Source: Acidobacteriota bacterium | Lineage (GTDB): Bacteria; Acidobacteriota; Terriglobia; Bryobacterales; Bryobacteraceae | DNA: 33,224 nt | Direction: 5' to 3' | NCBI GenBank assembly: GCA_025352795.1 | Contig: JANXSF010000005.1 | Location: 1 to 33,224 of the forward strand | Part shown: positions 25,047 to 32,929 of the stretch, one piece after another | How positions within the stretch are numbered: the first letter of the stretch is position 1 | Layout: every line of letters starts with the position of its first letter | Position numbers and translations under genes: made by a program | Notes under the pieces: generated by a model | Database searches by the model: none | What the model saw: only the letters and a program-made list of their open reading frames with translations | Told to the model about the DNA's origin: nothing

Positions 25047-25817
25047 ATGAAGTTTTGGATCATTCTCATCGCAACTGTCGTCTGCCTTTCTGCTGCCACC
25101 ATCCAGTTGTACCTGAAAGACGGGTCATTTCAAAAAGTCAAAGAGTACCAGGTTGTGGGAGATCGGGTAAAGTATCTTTCTGCGGAACGGGGCGAATGGG
25201 AAGAAATCCCTAAAGAGTTAATCGACCTGGAAAAGACCGAAGGAATTGTGAAAGCAACCCAGCAAGCGGATGCCGAAAATACCAAGGCGGATTTGGATGA
25301 GAAAAAGGCCGAGTCCGATGCCCGTCGTGAAATTCGTAGTCTTCCCGCAGAGCCTGGAGTTTACTATGTTGACCCCACTGGTAAAATTGTTCCATTGAAA
25401 CTTGCCGAATCTAAAATGGTGACCAATAAGCGGCGGTCATTGCTTGCGGCACTTTCCCCAATTCCTGTGTTCGCTGGCAAAGCGACAGTGGAAATTGATG
25501 GGACCAGCAGCAAATTTACAATTTCTGAAGATCGCCCCAACTTTTATTTTCGGCTGGCCAAGGAAGAACGAATGGAACTGGTAAGGCTAAAACCGAACAC
25601 CAAAAAAGTGGGCCGGGTGGTACAAAGTCTGGACATTGTTCCAGTGGTGAAAGAGATTTTAACTACTATGGAAATTGTAGAAACGTTCCGCAGGCAAGTG
25701 GGAGAAGGGTTATATAAAGTTTGGCCTACTGAGTCCGCAGAAGCAGGGGAATATGCTTTGGTGGAGTTCACCGAAGGTAAGACAAGCCCCTTAATTTACG
25801 ATTTCTCACGTAAGTAG
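25047..25817 (+). CDS. secreted protein of unknown function
   Basis: A 256-residue protein with a signal peptide (MKFWIILIATVVCLSAAT). Residues 18-60 read as a small beta domain (QLYLKDGSFQKVKEYQVVGDRVKYLS), a pattern common in acidobacterial proteins that end in a 'WEEIP' strand. A charged helical segment (70-92, rich in Lys, Asp and Glu) follows, then a beta-rich C-terminal half (GVYYVDPTGKIVPL...). No catalytic motif or named family was recognised. It stands alone, divergent from the receiver-fusion gene; the 147-bp spacer holds the 18-bp tandem duplication. Confidence 0.75.
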   Translation: MKFWIILIATVVCLSAATIQLYLKDGSFQKVKEYQVVGDRVKYLSAERGEWEEIPKELIDLEKTEGIVKATQQADAENTKADLDEKKAESDARREIRSLPAEPGVYYVDPTGKIVPLKLAESKMVTNKRRSLLAALSPIPVFAGKATVEIDGTSSKFTISEDRPNFYFRLAKEERMELVRLKPNTKKVGRVVQSLDIVPVVKEILTTMEIVETFRRQVGEGLYKVWPTESAEAGEYALVEFTEGKTSPLIYDFSRK

Positions 25818-25995
25818 CCATTGGTTGCGAATGCAACAAATTTGGAAATTTTATCCTTCCTTCAACGAACGCTCCACATTTCGGGATATTATAAGATGTA
25901 CCGTTCTTTCCGGCTGGAGAAGTTTCAAGCGAACGCCTGTTTCCTCTACCTGTCTGATCCGAGTGGCAAGTTAGTTAGTAGTTTTAGGAGATATT

Positions 25996-26367
25996 TTGAA
26001 AAACATTTTTGTAGGTAACCTCGATTTCGGCGCCACCGAAGACTCTTTGCGTTCCCTTTTTGAAGCCCACGGAGCTGTTGAGCGCGTGAGCATTATGACT
26101 GATCGCGACACCGGCCGGTCTCGTGGTTTTGCGTTTGTTGAAATGACCAATGCTGACGAAGCCGAACGGGCTATCGCCGCATTGAACGGTGCCAACCTCG
26201 GCGGTCGTGCTTTGAACGTTAACGAAGCGCGTCCCAAGACTGCAGGCGGCGGTGGTGGTGGTGGTCGCGGATTTGGCGGCGGCGGCGGCGGTGGCCGTGG
26301 TGGAGCTGGCGGCGGCGGTGGCGGTGGTGGTTTTGGCAACCGTTCACGACGCGAACCCCGTTGGTAG
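25996..26367 (+). CDS. glycine-rich RRM RNA-binding protein
   Basis: A 123-residue protein from TTG 25996, supported by AGGAG five bases upstream and by the fit of MKNIFVGNL to the family. One RRM fills residues 1-80 with RNP2 IFVGNL (4-9) and RNP1 RGFAFVEM (43-50). The tail from about 86 is almost entirely Gly with spaced Arg and Phe, like RGG boxes, and ends in a basic RSRREPRW. Similar proteins in cyanobacteria and other bacteria are cold-induced RNA chaperones. The 178-bp upstream region may hold a long leader, but no clear promoter was seen. A perfect 13-bp hairpin follows the stop. Confidence 0.93.
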   Translation: MKNIFVGNLDFGATEDSLRSLFEAHGAVERVSIMTDRDTGRSRGFAFVEMTNADEAERAIAALNGANLGGRALNVNEARPKTAGGGGGGGRGFGGGGGGGRGGAGGGGGGGGFGNRSRREPRW

Positions 26368-26392
26368 TTTTTTACCTACTTTATTTGTAGCT

Positions 26393-26440
26393 ATACACGT
26401 GCAACAAGCCCCCTAGCCGGTGGGCCCGTTGCACGTGTAT
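26393..26440 (+). terminator. strong hairpin after the RRM gene (terminator or stabiliser)
   Basis: ATACACGTGCAAC (26393-26405) and GTTGCACGTGTAT (26428-26440) are perfect inverted complements around a 22-nt loop in which GCCC/GGGC can extend the stem. No T-run follows on the plus strand, so it is not a textbook intrinsic terminator; on the minus strand the following bases are A/T-mixed. It may be a processing or mRNA-stabilising structure. Confidence 0.6.
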
Positions 26441-26468
26441 CCCTATATCCATTCCGTTGGGAGGCACT

Positions 26469-26657
26469 ATGGCGGGACGATCCGGCACCTCGCTTAAAAA
26501 GCGACAAAAAGAACTGGCCCGGCAAGATAAGCAGAAAGATAAAGAATCAATGCGAGCACAACGCAAGAATGAAAAACCGGAAAGAGCCCCAGGCTCGGGA
26601 CCGGAAGTTAGCGAAGTATCCGCCTTGGAATTATTTGAAGACCTGACCAGTTCATAG
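26469..26657 (+). CDS. small basic protein of unknown function
   Basis: A 62-residue protein from ATG 26469 with GGGAGG four bases upstream; an in-frame TTG at 26457 lacks this support. The N-terminal half is highly charged and helical (LKKRQKELARQDKQKDKES), the middle is Pro/Gly-rich and the end acidic (ALELFEDLTSS). Small Lys/Arg-rich proteins of this type are common in Acidobacteriota. The strong ribosome-binding site argues that it is real. Its position directly after the RRM gene hints at a nucleic-acid link, which is inference. Confidence 0.65.
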   Translation: MAGRSGTSLKKRQKELARQDKQKDKESMRAQRKNEKPERAPGSGPEVSEVSALELFEDLTSS

Positions 26658-26713
26658 CACATTATTAATTTCCAATATGGGTAGCCAACGGCATAGAATG
26701 TAATTTCTTCGCC

Positions 26714-27811
26714 ATGGCTACCCTTCTTGTTTCGAATCATAATCGCCTTACCGCCCTTGACGCTTTTCGTGGTGCCACCATGGCTTTTATGGTGCTGGTG
26801 AACAACCCCGGTAACGGCGACTTTTCCTACGCACCACTCAAGCACGCCGATTGGGATGGCTGGACCCCCACCGACGTGGTATTCCCATCCTTTGTCTGGA
26901 TCGTCGGCGTGGCGCTTACTTTGGCACTGGGCAAGAAATTGGAAGCAGGCAAGTCCCTTGGCCAACTGCTGGTCCAGGCGGCAAAGCGCGCGGCCATTAT
27001 TTTCTTTCTGGGATTGCTCGTGTATGCCGTCCCCCACTTTGATCCAGCAACTTTTCGAATCCTCGGCGTGCTGCAGCGGATTGCAATCTGTTATCTGATC
27101 ACTGTCGCAATCTACCTATATTCCACATGGCGTGGGCAAGTTGCCGCCATCGTCGCGCTATTCGGCATTTACACCGCCTTGATGTTCTTCGGTCGGGTGC
27201 CTGGTTACGCATCAGGACATTTGGATATGGAAAGGAATTTTGCCCACTACGTGGACAAGATCATTTTGGGCGCACACAATTATGCCAACACAAAAACCTG
27301 GGATCCGGAAGGGATCGTCAGCACGCTCCCCGCGATTGCCAGTATGTTGCTGGGGATAATGGCCGGTCATATTTTGGCGTGCAAAAGCAGCTTAACGGAG
27401 AAGATAAAGTACCTTGTACTTTGTGGCTGCGCACTTTTCGCACTGGGATACTTGGCCGATTTTGGAATGCCCATCAACAAGAAGCTTTGGAGCTGTTCCT
27501 TTGTAATGGTCATGGCTGGGATAGATTTCCTGCTGTTCGCAGGTTTTCTGTGGATCGCGGATCTAAGAGGGAATCGTAAGATTTTCGCGCCTTTTGTGAT
27601 CATCGGGATGAACGCAATTACCGTCTACCTGGCTTCTGAATTTCTGGATACAGCGGCAAGTATATTCGGATGGAGAGATGCCATCTACACATTCTTCAGC
27701 CGATTCCTGGCACCAATTGACGCCTCACTGCTCTATGCATTGCTTTATGTTTCGCTGATGTACGGCATTGCCTGGGTGCTTTACCAACGACGCATCTTCC
27801 TGCGGGCGTAA
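26714..27811 (+). CDS. multi-pass acyltransferase of the HGSNAT/NagX (DUF5009) type
   Basis: A 365-residue membrane protein with about ten transmembrane segments. The N-terminus carries the family signature: RLTALDAFRGATMAFMVLVNNPG, then HADWDGWTPTDVVFPSFVWIVGVAL, with LGVLQRIAICYLI further on. Relatives transfer acetyl groups across membranes to amino sugars (human HGSNAT) or are linked to N-acetylglucosamine use (NagX). The substrate here is unknown. GGCATAGAATG lies 14 bases upstream of the ATG as a possible -10. It is convergent with the VWFA gene, with 4 bp between the stops. Confidence 0.87.
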   Translation: MATLLVSNHNRLTALDAFRGATMAFMVLVNNPGNGDFSYAPLKHADWDGWTPTDVVFPSFVWIVGVALTLALGKKLEAGKSLGQLLVQAAKRAAIIFFLGLLVYAVPHFDPATFRILGVLQRIAICYLITVAIYLYSTWRGQVAAIVALFGIYTALMFFGRVPGYASGHLDMERNFAHYVDKIILGAHNYANTKTWDPEGIVSTLPAIASMLLGIMAGHILACKSSLTEKIKYLVLCGCALFALGYLADFGMPINKKLWSCSFVMVMAGIDFLLFAGFLWIADLRGNRKIFAPFVIIGMNAITVYLASEFLDTAASIFGWRDAIYTFFSRFLAPIDASLLYALLYVSLMYGIAWVLYQRRIFLRA

Positions 27812-27815
27812 AAGT

Positions 27816-28766
27816 TCACTCAGCCCAATAGCCGGGGCGGGCACGAACCACGGCATCACTTGCCTTCACCTTCAAGCTGATTTCGTGATACACCGGTCCG
27901 CTATTTTCCGCAGGAGAAAAGCTCAGCAAATATTGGGTATGCAGGTCGTCCCCTACTTTGGTTATCACCTTTTCCAGACCAGCCAATTTGGTGAACGAAA
28001 GCCGCTCCCCACCGGTATACTTTGCAAAAGCCTCAGCAGAATTCTTATCGCCCATGCGGCCAATTTCAGAAAATATTGCCAGCAGATTCAAACCTGAACC
28101 ACTGTCATACACGCGACGGCCAGATTCAAACCGTTCATCGCCCTTCGATGTAAAAGGGGTGGCGTAGGCGGAATAGGTTACCGGATAAATGGTCACATTA
28201 GCGGCTTGCGCTTTGGTAACGGCTTGTTCCAGCTTTGCCGAACTGCCACGATCTTTACTCTCCCCAATAACAACCACCACTCGACGATACTTTTGCCTGT
28301 CTTCCAACAGCTTGACTGCTTCCAAAACTGCATCGTTCAGCTTGGCCCCGCCGCCGTCAGGTTCCAGGCGACGCATGGTTGCGGAAAACAATTTCCCGTC
28401 GGAGGTGAACTCCTGCATCAAGGTCACTTTGTCGGAATAGGTCAGCAGAGCCACAACGCCACGGTCCCCCACAACCAGCGGCTCAAACATGGCACCGATT
28501 TTTTGTACCTTTGCTAAAGCAGGACCAGCAATGGAACTGGTCTGAACCGCCACAACCAGCGCAATGGGCAATTGAGAAATTTCCAGGCTATGCTTCACCA
28601 GTTTGCCGTTGTCGAAAACTTCAAAGTCCTTTTCAGTGAGCCCGTCAATCACCTTACCGTGCCGATCCGTCACGCTAGTGGGAACCAGAATCAACGGAAC
28701 AGAAGTTTTTATGGTGAGTTCCTGCGCGGAAAGCCCAAAAATACAGAAAAAGGCCAATATTCGCAT
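27816..28766 (-). CDS. secreted VWFA-related acidobacterial protein (TIGR03436-like)
   Basis: A 316-residue protein from ATG 28766; GTG 28784 is an alternative start. A signal peptide (MRILAFFCIFGLSAQ) is followed by the typical opening VPLILVPTSVTDRHGKVIDGLTEKDFEVFDNGK and a von Willebrand A-like fold. The metal-site motif is degenerate: the expected DxSxS is QTSSI at 75-79, lacking the Asp and last Ser, although the TYSDK and GESKDRG stretches remain. The family is expanded in Acidobacteriota and its function is not known. It lies just after the GT39 gene on the same strand. Confidence 0.88.
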   Translation of the reverse strand: MRILAFFCIFGLSAQELTIKTSVPLILVPTSVTDRHGKVIDGLTEKDFEVFDNGKLVKHSLEISQLPIALVVAVQTSSIAGPALAKVQKIGAMFEPLVVGDRGVVALLTYSDKVTLMQEFTSDGKLFSATMRRLEPDGGGAKLNDAVLEAVKLLEDRQKYRRVVVVIGESKDRGSSAKLEQAVTKAQAANVTIYPVTYSAYATPFTSKGDERFESGRRVYDSGSGLNLLAIFSEIGRMGDKNSAEAFAKYTGGERLSFTKLAGLEKVITKVGDDLHTQYLLSFSPAENSGPVYHEISLKVKASDAVVRARPGYWAE

Positions 28767-28787
28767 GTCTTTATTCAGACGCACCCG

Positions 28788-30125
28788 TCAGTCGTTCGGT
28801 TTCTCGCCTGCATTGCAATCGGGAAGAGTACGGTTTGCGTAATAGTTCAAACCATAGCGAATACTTCGCGGCACATCGCCAATGCATTGCGATTCCGGTT
28901 GCGCTTTCATCTTCTCCCATCGTGGCCTAGCTGAACCGAGTGCATTCACCTCTGCCAGCTTGGTTGCTTGAAACCAGGCGAAGCAGAGGAAACTGGCCGC
29001 AGCAACGGCTCGCAAGCTTGGTCTAAAGCAAAGGATTGCCAGCGGAATTACGCCCCAAGGAAGCGTTAGCGAAGCAAGTGCCTGTCTTTTGATGCCGGAA
29101 TTCACAGCAACTGGAACCAACTGCGCCGCCAGCAGAACCACCATCAGGCACATTAAAGATAGACAGAGCAACAACGCTTTTATTTGCGATTTCTGATAGC
29201 GGACTGCGGCAACCACACACAGTGATGGCACGCCAGGAAGGATATAACCAGGCAGTTTATTCATGAAACAACTGAAGAAGAAAACGCACCAAACAGCGGT
29301 CCAGAGGAAGACTTTGGTAGAACTTTCCTGAAGAATGCGACGACCCAGAATCATCGGCGTCCAGGGAACCATCGCTGCCAAGACGATGGGCAAATAGAAC
29401 CAGAATGGTTGGACATGCTGCAGGGCAGGGTTGGCGAATCGGCCCAGGTGATGTTCCACAAAGAACACTTGCCAGAAGGTCCAGCCGAACTTCAAGGTCA
29501 TCGGGACATACCAGACTGAGGCCACGGCGATGGCTCCCACACCGGGCATAATCCAAAGCCGCCATTCGTGCCGCTTCAACCAAACCAGTGGAAGCAGTAA
29601 GGCCGCAGCCACTGCTCCTTTGGCCAACAAGGCCAGTCCGAAGAACACAGCAGCAGCGCGTCGCCAACCTGCTAATACGGCCAACAGCGTCCCAGTGAAG
29701 GTAGCGGCTAGAGGCAGATCGGTCACCGCCACTTGGCTGAATGCGAACCAGTATACGGTGGTGGAAAGCATGGTGACGGCGGTCAGAGCAGTTTCACGTG
29801 AATCTAAAATCTTGCTCAGGGCTCTGTAATAAAACACCAGAAACAAAACGCTGCATATCGCTATGGGGAGCCTGGGTGCAAATTCACCGGGCAGGCCCAA
29901 CTTGAATCCTACGGCGGACAGCCAGTACAGCAACGCAGGCTTTTCAAACCAAGGCTCGCCCCATAGAATGGGGGAGATGAAATCGCCGGAATCGGCCATA
30001 TGCTTGGCGATGGCGGCATAACGGGGCTCATCGGGGGTGATGATTCCCGTGCTATTAAGACTCCACGTGTATAGAAAAGTGATGGCCAGGAAGGCAAAAG
30101 CCAAAACCGGCAAGCGAACTGGCAC
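28788..30125 (-). CDS. GT39/ArnT-like membrane glycosyltransferase
   Basis: About 445 residues if GTG 30125 is the start; the frame is open further upstream, but that part runs into the divergent secreted-protein gene and does not look like the family. The first membrane helix (LPVLAFAFLAITFLYTWSL) is followed by the ArnT/PMT signature GIITPDEPRYAAIAKHM and FEKPALLYWLSAVGFKL. About ten more hydrophobic segments follow. Family members move a sugar from a polyprenyl-phosphate donor to lipid A, protein or lipid on the outer face of the inner membrane; acceptor and sugar are not readable. Start confidence is low because only 15 bp separate it from the divergent ATG. Confidence 0.85.
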   Translation of the reverse strand: MPVRLPVLAFAFLAITFLYTWSLNSTGIITPDEPRYAAIAKHMADSGDFISPILWGEPWFEKPALLYWLSAVGFKLGLPGEFAPRLPIAICSVLFLVFYYRALSKILDSRETALTAVTMLSTTVYWFAFSQVAVTDLPLAATFTGTLLAVLAGWRRAAAVFFGLALLAKGAVAAALLLPLVWLKRHEWRLWIMPGVGAIAVASVWYVPMTLKFGWTFWQVFFVEHHLGRFANPALQHVQPFWFYLPIVLAAMVPWTPMILGRRILQESSTKVFLWTAVWCVFFFSCFMNKLPGYILPGVPSLCVVAAVRYQKSQIKALLLCLSLMCLMVVLLAAQLVPVAVNSGIKRQALASLTLPWGVIPLAILCFRPSLRAVAAASFLCFAWFQATKLAEVNALGSARPRWEKMKAQPESQCIGDVPRSIRYGLNYYANRTLPDCNAGEKPND

Positions 30126-30140
30126 AATGACAAGTATAAA

Positions 30141-30701
30141 ATGACTTCGATGCGCCAACCATGTCTTCTCTATTTTTTTCTGCTTCCAATGTTTTGTTAT
30201 GCACAGCCTGCTGGCACTTGTCCTTGCGAACTGACGGTTGGCCAGCCCATGACTGCGCGGCAATGTGGCTTGACGATTGAAGCAGAAAAGCAACCAGCCA
30301 CGGTCCCCTATTTTTTCCTGAAGGACACAAATCCGCGCAAGCTCAACCGGACACTATTGCTGCCTCGAGTCTATACGGGCGGCATGATGGAATTGAAGAA
30401 TATTCCTGCGGCCCAACGCACAGCCCTATGGACCGCAGCCATTGCAAAATCGAAGGAGCTTTGGGGCAATGATTGGGGCGTCGCAGTGAATGGTGCCAAA
30501 GTTCGTACGCAATGTCATCTGCATATCCACATCGGAAAAATGATTAAGGGATTGGAAAAGAATGGCAAGTACGTGGTGGTCAATTCTATTTCGCAAATTC
30601 CAGTGCCGTTGGATGGAACCGGACTGTGGATTCATCCGTTAGGCAGGAAGTTTGTAGTGCATGTGAATGAGCAGGCGGCTGAGACCGTGCTGCTTCGATA
30701 G
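30141..30701 (+). CDS. secreted HIT-like protein, possible CDP-diacylglycerol pyrophosphatase relative
   Basis: A 186-residue protein with a signal peptide (LLYFFLLPMFCYAQ). Mature residues include several Cys (27, 29, 42 and 125), a HIT-like strand pair (FFLKDTNPRKLNRTLLLPRV, 58-77) and QCHLHIHIGK with His126, His128 and His130, the HxHxH histidine triad. A secreted HIT-type hydrolase most resembles Cdh, which cleaves CDP-diacylglycerol in the periplasm. The match is by motif and layout, not by full alignment, so the substrate is inference. No Shine-Dalgarno is visible; ATG 30150 is another possible start. It diverges from the GT39 gene. Confidence 0.6.
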   Translation: MTSMRQPCLLYFFLLPMFCYAQPAGTCPCELTVGQPMTARQCGLTIEAEKQPATVPYFFLKDTNPRKLNRTLLLPRVYTGGMMELKNIPAAQRTALWTAAIAKSKELWGNDWGVAVNGAKVRTQCHLHIHIGKMIKGLEKNGKYVVVNSISQIPVPLDGTGLWIHPLGRKFVVHVNEQAAETVLLR

Positions 30702-30722
30702 GTATCTCTAATTTTGGCCACT

Positions 30723-32312
30723 ATGCTTAAATCAGAATTCGTGATCTTAAATTTTGTCGCCTATTTTCCGTTCGCCGTTTTTGCCCAGCCCGGCGAAACG
30801 GCCAACCTGAGTGAGGTAGACGTCCACCCAAGCGCCCCCAACTCGATTATGGAAATGAGAGTCCGCTCTGGTCATGGGCGCTATGAATTGCGCAACGCCA
30901 CGTTGGTGGATCTAATCCGAACGGCGTGGAAGGTAGACGCTGATAATGTGACCGGCGGCCCGGATTGGCTGGATACAGATCGCTTCGACGTGATCGCAAC
31001 GGTGCCAGAGAACTCCACTCCGGAGAATCTGCAGAGCATGTTGAAGGGATTGCTGAAGGATCATTTTCGACTCTTGGTCCACGGCGATACGAAGAACCGG
31101 TCGGCATACGCGATCACTGTGGGGAAGAAGTCGGCAATGGAGCCAGCTAGTGGTTCCGAAGAATCCGGATGTGTCGCTCAGGCAGCTAAGCCGGTTACTT
31201 TTGTCTGCCGCAGCATGACCATGGCGGCCTTTGCAAAAACACTCCCCAGGATCCGCGAGACGTCCGGATATCTGTTCAACTATCCGGTTCTGGACCGGAC
31301 AGGGCTTCAAGGTGCCTGGAATTTCAGCTTCCATTGGTCTCCGCGACGTGCCTTACTTCCGACCCCGTTGAGGGCGGAGACCATCACAATATTCGATGCG
31401 TTCGAAAAGCAACTCGGGCTGAAATTGAACATGATTCAGGTGCCCATCCCGGTGGTTGTGGTGGACAGCGCAAATAAGAAGCCGACCGCCAATCTGCCTG
31501 GCGTGACGGAAAAGTTGTCTCCGCAACTGGAATTCGAAGTAGCTGTAATCAAGCCAGATGCCCAGTTGCTGGAGGGAGCTAGTGTAAGGATCGAACTCGG
31601 CGGTACGGTGCGAATCAATATGTCGCTACAGGGACTGATTGAGGAAGCCTGGGGTGAGTTGAAGCCTCATCGGATCGTGGACGGACCCAAGCTGATGGAC
31701 ACGACGCGCTGGGCAATTGTAGCCAAGGCTCCTGTTGAGCAAGATGCCATCGCGGGATGGAACGGTCCCGTGTGGAATGGGGTGGATGTCGATTCCATGC
31801 GGATGATGCTGCGCGCATTGCTAGTGGATCGCTTCAAACTTGCCGCGCATTATGAAGATCGCATGGTATCGGGCTATGCGCTGGTAGCGTCAAGGCCAAA
31901 GCTGGGGAAGGCGGACCCCGCAAATCGCGCGGGATGCAAGGAAGGGCCAGGAGCAGATGGAAATGATCCGAGGCTGGCAAATCCATTGGCATCCAGACTG
32001 GTAACATGCCGCAATATGACCATCACACAGTTTGCCGGGAAGCTGAGTATCTTGCTGTTTGGCGACGCACCGGTGATCGATTCGACGGGGATCAGCGGCA
32101 GGTACGACATGACAATCAACTTCACTCCGCCCTCGGCGTTCGCGAAAGCTGTCGGTACAAATGCAGGCGGCGATGCGGTAGCGTCTGAACCGAATGGCGC
32201 GATTTCCATTTTTGAAGCGCTGAGCAAACTTGGATTAAAGCTGCAATCACGCAAGGTGATGGCGTCGGTGCTGGTAATCGACCATGTGAATGAAGTGCCA
32301 ACAGAGAACTAG
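30723..32312 (+). CDS. secreted protein with two tandem TIGR03435-type domains
   Basis: A 529-residue protein from ATG 30723 (TTG 30714 possible), with a signal peptide ending FAVFAQ. The sequence is two homologous halves, about 30-260 and 270-529. Both contain, in order, a 'FEVAVIKP/SEVDVHPS' opening, an LVDLIRTAW / LQGLIEEAW helix, GPDWLDTDRFDV / GPKLMDTTRWAI, LLKDHFRLLVH / LLVDRFKLAAH, CRSMTMAAFA / CRNMTITQFA, and a final VVVVDSANKKPTAN / VLVIDHVNEVPTEN. Single-domain members (about 250-300 residues) form large families in Acidobacteriota; the function is unknown. The doubled form suggests gene fusion after tandem duplication. Confidence 0.88.
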   Translation: MLKSEFVILNFVAYFPFAVFAQPGETANLSEVDVHPSAPNSIMEMRVRSGHGRYELRNATLVDLIRTAWKVDADNVTGGPDWLDTDRFDVIATVPENSTPENLQSMLKGLLKDHFRLLVHGDTKNRSAYAITVGKKSAMEPASGSEESGCVAQAAKPVTFVCRSMTMAAFAKTLPRIRETSGYLFNYPVLDRTGLQGAWNFSFHWSPRRALLPTPLRAETITIFDAFEKQLGLKLNMIQVPIPVVVVDSANKKPTANLPGVTEKLSPQLEFEVAVIKPDAQLLEGASVRIELGGTVRINMSLQGLIEEAWGELKPHRIVDGPKLMDTTRWAIVAKAPVEQDAIAGWNGPVWNGVDVDSMRMMLRALLVDRFKLAAHYEDRMVSGYALVASRPKLGKADPANRAGCKEGPGADGNDPRLANPLASRLVTCRNMTITQFAGKLSILLFGDAPVIDSTGISGRYDMTINFTPPSAFAKAVGTNAGGDAVASEPNGAISIFEALSKLGLKLQSRKVMASVLVIDHVNEVPTEN

Positions 32313-32318
32313 TTATTG

Positions 32319-32335
32319 GCGTTTGAGAGTGCGGC
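32319..32335 (+). repeat. 17-nt direct repeat, upstream copy
   Basis: GCGTTTGAGAGTGCGGC here is identical to 32448-32464 inside the brnT pseudogene, where it encodes AFESA(A). The upstream copy lies outside the gene, so a fragment of the toxin coding sequence was probably duplicated during local rearrangement. Confidence 0.7.
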
Positions 32336-32369
32336 CGACGTCACGCGTTTGATCTGGATTTGGAAGTGT

Positions 32370-32384
32370 TATACATTATGTATA
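32370..32384. promoter_or_regulatory. palindromic operator candidate before brnT
   Basis: TATACAT-T-ATGTATA is a perfect 7-bp inverted repeat ending three bases before ATG 32388 and overlapping a possible -10 (TATACA). BrnA antitoxins are known to repress their own operon, so this is a natural BrnA site. Function is inferred from position. Confidence 0.5.
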
Positions 32385-32387
32385 GCG

Positions 32388-32685
32388 ATGCGGTTTGAGT
32401 GGGATGGCGATTAGAACAGGAAAAACCAGCGAAAACACGACGGCCTAGCGTTTGAGAGTGCGGCACTTGTGTTCAACGACCAGGACGCTATTTTCCGAAG
32501 GATCGCGTAATAGTTGGCGAACAGCGGTGGCACGTGATCGAAAGTGCAGGTGGCGCGGTCCTATTGGTTGTCCTGTGTACAGAATGGAGAGTGAAAATGA
32601 CAAAGAAGAAATCATCCGCATCATCTCAGCGCGCGAAGCCAATAAGCCTGAGCGCCGAATCTATTTTCAGCAAGGTGCCGAGTAA
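32388..32685 (+). pseudogene. brnT: brnT toxin pseudogene (one stop, two frameshifts)
   Basis: BrnT-like sequence is spread over three frames. From ATG 32388 the frame reads MRFEWDGD, then a TAG at 32412-32414, then NRKNQRKHDGLAFESAALVF. Near 32493-32500 it shifts to DRVIVGEQRWHVIESAGGAV. Near 32572-32578 it shifts again to YRMESENDKEEIIRIISARE and ends at TAA 32683-32685. The order of pieces matches the family: FEWD...KH..F..A..VF, RW..IG, and the conserved IRIISAR..ERR.Y end. BrnT is a RelE-fold ribonuclease toxin. Three lesions make it non-functional unless sequencing errors are involved. Confidence 0.8.
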
Positions 32686-32929
32686 GAAGCAGAAAGCCGT
32701 TCTATCTCGTATTACCAAGCGGCAGGCTGCCGGAAATGATTCCGGCATTGACTATTCAGATATCCCTTCTTTGAACGACCAGCAATTGTTGCAATTCCGA
32801 CGTTCTAGAAAAGTGTTGGTAGCTGCGCGCATCGATCAGGAAGTTTACGACTGGCTGATGAAGTATGGGAAGGGTTACTCGACACGAATCAACGGTATCT
32901 TGCGAACCGTTATGGAGAATGCCGGGTAG
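32675..32929 (+). CDS. brnA: BrnA-type antitoxin, apparently intact
   Basis: An 84-residue protein from GTG 32675, which overlaps the brnT stop in the way usual for brnTA pairs; ATG 32597 in the same frame would add 26 residues that read across the brnT 3' end. The sequence has the BrnA hallmarks: GIDYSDIPSL, then a ribbon-helix-helix end KVLVAARIDQEVYDWL with KYGKGYSTRINGILRTVM. BrnA neutralises BrnT and represses the operon by DNA binding. With brnT broken it would be an orphan antitoxin or regulator. Confidence 0.8.
   Translation: MPSKKQKAVLSRITKRQAAGNDSGIDYSDIPSLNDQQLLQFRRSRKVLVAARIDQEVYDWLMKYGKGYSTRINGILRTVMENAG

Noticed and set aside
26240-26335. Short-period GGC/GGT repeats resembling an array
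   Set aside because: They are glycine codons of the RRM protein tail, not CRISPR or an intergenic satellite.
26381-27037. Long minus-strand open frame (218 codons) opposite the small basic protein and acyltransferase genes
   Set aside because: It is antisense to well supported genes, its product matches no family pattern and it spans the strong hairpin; it is a shadow of the real frames.
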